Below are positions 62,734 to 64,000 of a stretch of DNA of 64,000 bases, one piece after another (position 1 is the stretch's first letter; each line of letters begins with the position of its first letter). This stretch comes from Blastocystis sp. Blastoise (Eukaryota > Sar > Bigyra > Opalinata > Blastocystidae). The notes below the pieces were generated by a model. It worked only from the letters and a program-made list of their open reading frames with translations. It did no database searches and was not told the DNA's origin. The translations under genes were made by a program, and so were the position numbers. The stretch covers positions 1,473,501-1,537,500 of the forward strand of contig JBBPEB010000013.1 in assembly GCA_039096225.1 (NCBI GenBank). Direction: 5' to 3'.

Positions 62734-64000
62734 ACTACTAAATCTATATTACTATTACTATAATAATGATTATTTTGTTTAATTATATTATATTCAGTAT
62801 GTATAGCATCACAAGTTTCACTTTCTAATATAAATTTAAACATATTATTATTACTTAAACCAAAACCTTCAATTTCTAAATTAGTTTGTTTAATACTATT
62901 TTCAGAAGGTAATAAAAGTTGTTTATACCATGAATTAATATCTAATTTTGATATATCAGAAACCATAATTAATTTAGAATAAACTATATCACCATATATA
63001 CTAATATAATGTAAATCATAATTACCACCATATATTAAATTAAATGTACCACTAAAAGAATCACCTATAATAATAGTATCACTAATATAATCAGAATTAT
63101 CACAATTAACAAAATAAACTTGATCTAATGAAGTCATAAAATTTTCAGGAGCATCAAATGTTAATGAAAAAGATTCACCAGCAATAAAACTAGTAGGAGG
63201 ATTAAGTAATGTTATACCACCTAATACATTTAATATATAACTATTTAATAAAACAAAATTATCTTCAGGTGTAAAACGAGCACATATATTATATTTACCA
63301 TTCTTACTAATAGTAATAGATTTTGAAGCAGTTCTTAAATCAACATTATCTTCACAATTATTACTTGTTATAAATTTAAATATAGGTAATGTATTAAAAC
63401 CACTAATATATGTAAATTGTTCAAATAAATATGTAGATCCTTGTACAAATGTTGATGTCTTAGGTTCAATTATTACTTCATTAAGATAAACAATAGATTG
63501 ACTATTTATTTTATGTATTTCATCATAATAACCACAAATATATAATGGTTTATTATAACCTTTAGTAAATGATAAAATATATAATCCATTATTATTATTT
63601 ATTTGTACATCAGAATAAGATATTAAACAATCTTCATATTCAGATAAATAAACATTTAAAGTATATAATTCAGAACTTTCTATAGATATACTTCCTGTAT
63701 TTACTTGATTAACAATAAAACTATAAGTATTTTCACCAACATTCATTAATTCTTCATCAATAGATATTAATGATGTTCTAAAATATATAATAGATCCTAT
63801 AGGTTTATAACAACCAATTAATACACCACTTGTAGTAAAAGGATAATCAGTCATAACTTCACCATTTATAACATCAAAAAGAACTTCTACAGAATTACAT
63901 GATTTTGTACGACTAACAAAACCTATTGTACCATTTAATAAAGTAGCACTAATTATTAAAGGACTATCTAATTTCATATTAGCCATCCATTCACTCTTAT
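62715..64000 (-). CDS. Giant repetitive membrane protein, right copy, upstream frame (frameshifted)
   Basis: This frame enters from the right window edge without a stop and ends at TAA 62717-62715. Its first Met is at 63986, but KSEW codons before it are open to base 64000, so the start lies outside the window. The product shows the same repeat style as the main frame: Cys after an acidic stretch, and repeat units ending in LCYKF-like or related motifs. Its last natural residues are NSNIDLVV. From 62733 the other frame continues naturally with YNGNKVILCYKY. One missing base in the T pair of GTAGTTATAATGG (62738-62726) explains the break. It is therefore the upstream part of the same gene, not a separate one. 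The cause could be a real mutation, a sequencing error in a short T run, or less likely ribosomal frameshifting. Confidence 0.85.
   Translation of the reverse strand, partial: KSEWMANMKLDSPLIISATLLNGTIGFVSRTKSCNSVEVLFDVINGEVMTDYPFTTSGVLIGCYKPIGSIIYFRTSLISIDEELMNVGENTYSFIVNQVNTGSISIESSELYTLNVYLSEYEDCLISYSDVQINNNNGLYILSFTKGYNKPLYICGYYDEIHKINSQSIVYLNEVIIEPKTSTFVQGSTYLFEQFTYISGFNTLPIFKFITSNNCEDNVDLRTASKSITISKNGKYNICARFTPEDNFVLLNSYILNVLGGITLLNPPTSFIAGESFSLTFDAPENFMTSLDQVYFVNCDNSDYISDTIIIGDSFSGTFNLIYGGNYDLHYISIYGDIVYSKLIMVSDISKLDINSWYKQLLLPSENSIKQTNLEIEGFGLSNNNMFKFILESETCDAIHTEYNIIKQNNHYYSNSNIDLVVIMEIK

Overview
This is a eukaryotic nuclear window, very AT-rich and using the standard code. CAA encodes Gln, TAA ends all three genes whose ends are visible, and no stop codons are read through. 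Coding DNA is rich in Asn/Ile AT-codons. Non-coding DNA is almost pure A/T with poly-A/T blocks, AT dinucleotide tracts and trinucleotide arrays. One gene has short GT-AG introns. I read it as an AT-rich microbial eukaryote but cannot name the lineage from sequence alone. Gene density is very low, with two loci plus a broken copy.

Layout: the window is dominated by a near-perfect giant inverted repeat. The left arm is 1-28152 and is clipped by the window start. The right arm is 30482-58604. They flank a unique 2.33 kb spacer, 28153-30481. Each arm carries the 3' part of the same giant single-exon gene (left + strand 3-21296; right - strand 64000-37297). Each also carries about 6.4 kb of gene-free AT-rich DNA (21297-27704 and 30930-37296) and the first two exons of a hAT-transposase-like gene (27705-28041 and 30929-30593). 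Bases 58605-64000 are more of the right-hand giant gene; their left-arm partner would lie before the window start. Both giant genes run off the window, so neither the true 5' ends nor any signal peptide is visible.

The giant gene encodes at least 7,097 residues on the left and about 8,900 on the right. It looks like a type I membrane protein. The outer part is dozens of degenerate units of roughly 90-100 residues, each with a Cys pair (second Cys in a YKLCYKF-like motif), interrupted by F5/8 type C (discoidin)-like modules. A membrane-proximal domain, one transmembrane helix and a cytoplasmic tail of about 310 residues follow. A giant adhesin or surface receptor is the natural inference. The right copy has a one-base frame break near 62733.

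The spacer completes a five-exon, 672-residue hAT-like gene on the minus strand (28201-30929): AT-hook, BED/C2H2-like zinc finger, RNase H-like core and C-terminal dimerisation region. All four GT-AG introns keep the frame. One palindrome breakpoint lies inside its second intron, so the right arm plus spacer hold the whole gene while the left arm keeps only exons 1-2. The arms differ by scattered substitutions and indels, so they are two diverged copies (paralogous arms, or two haplotypes joined), not one read folded back on itself.
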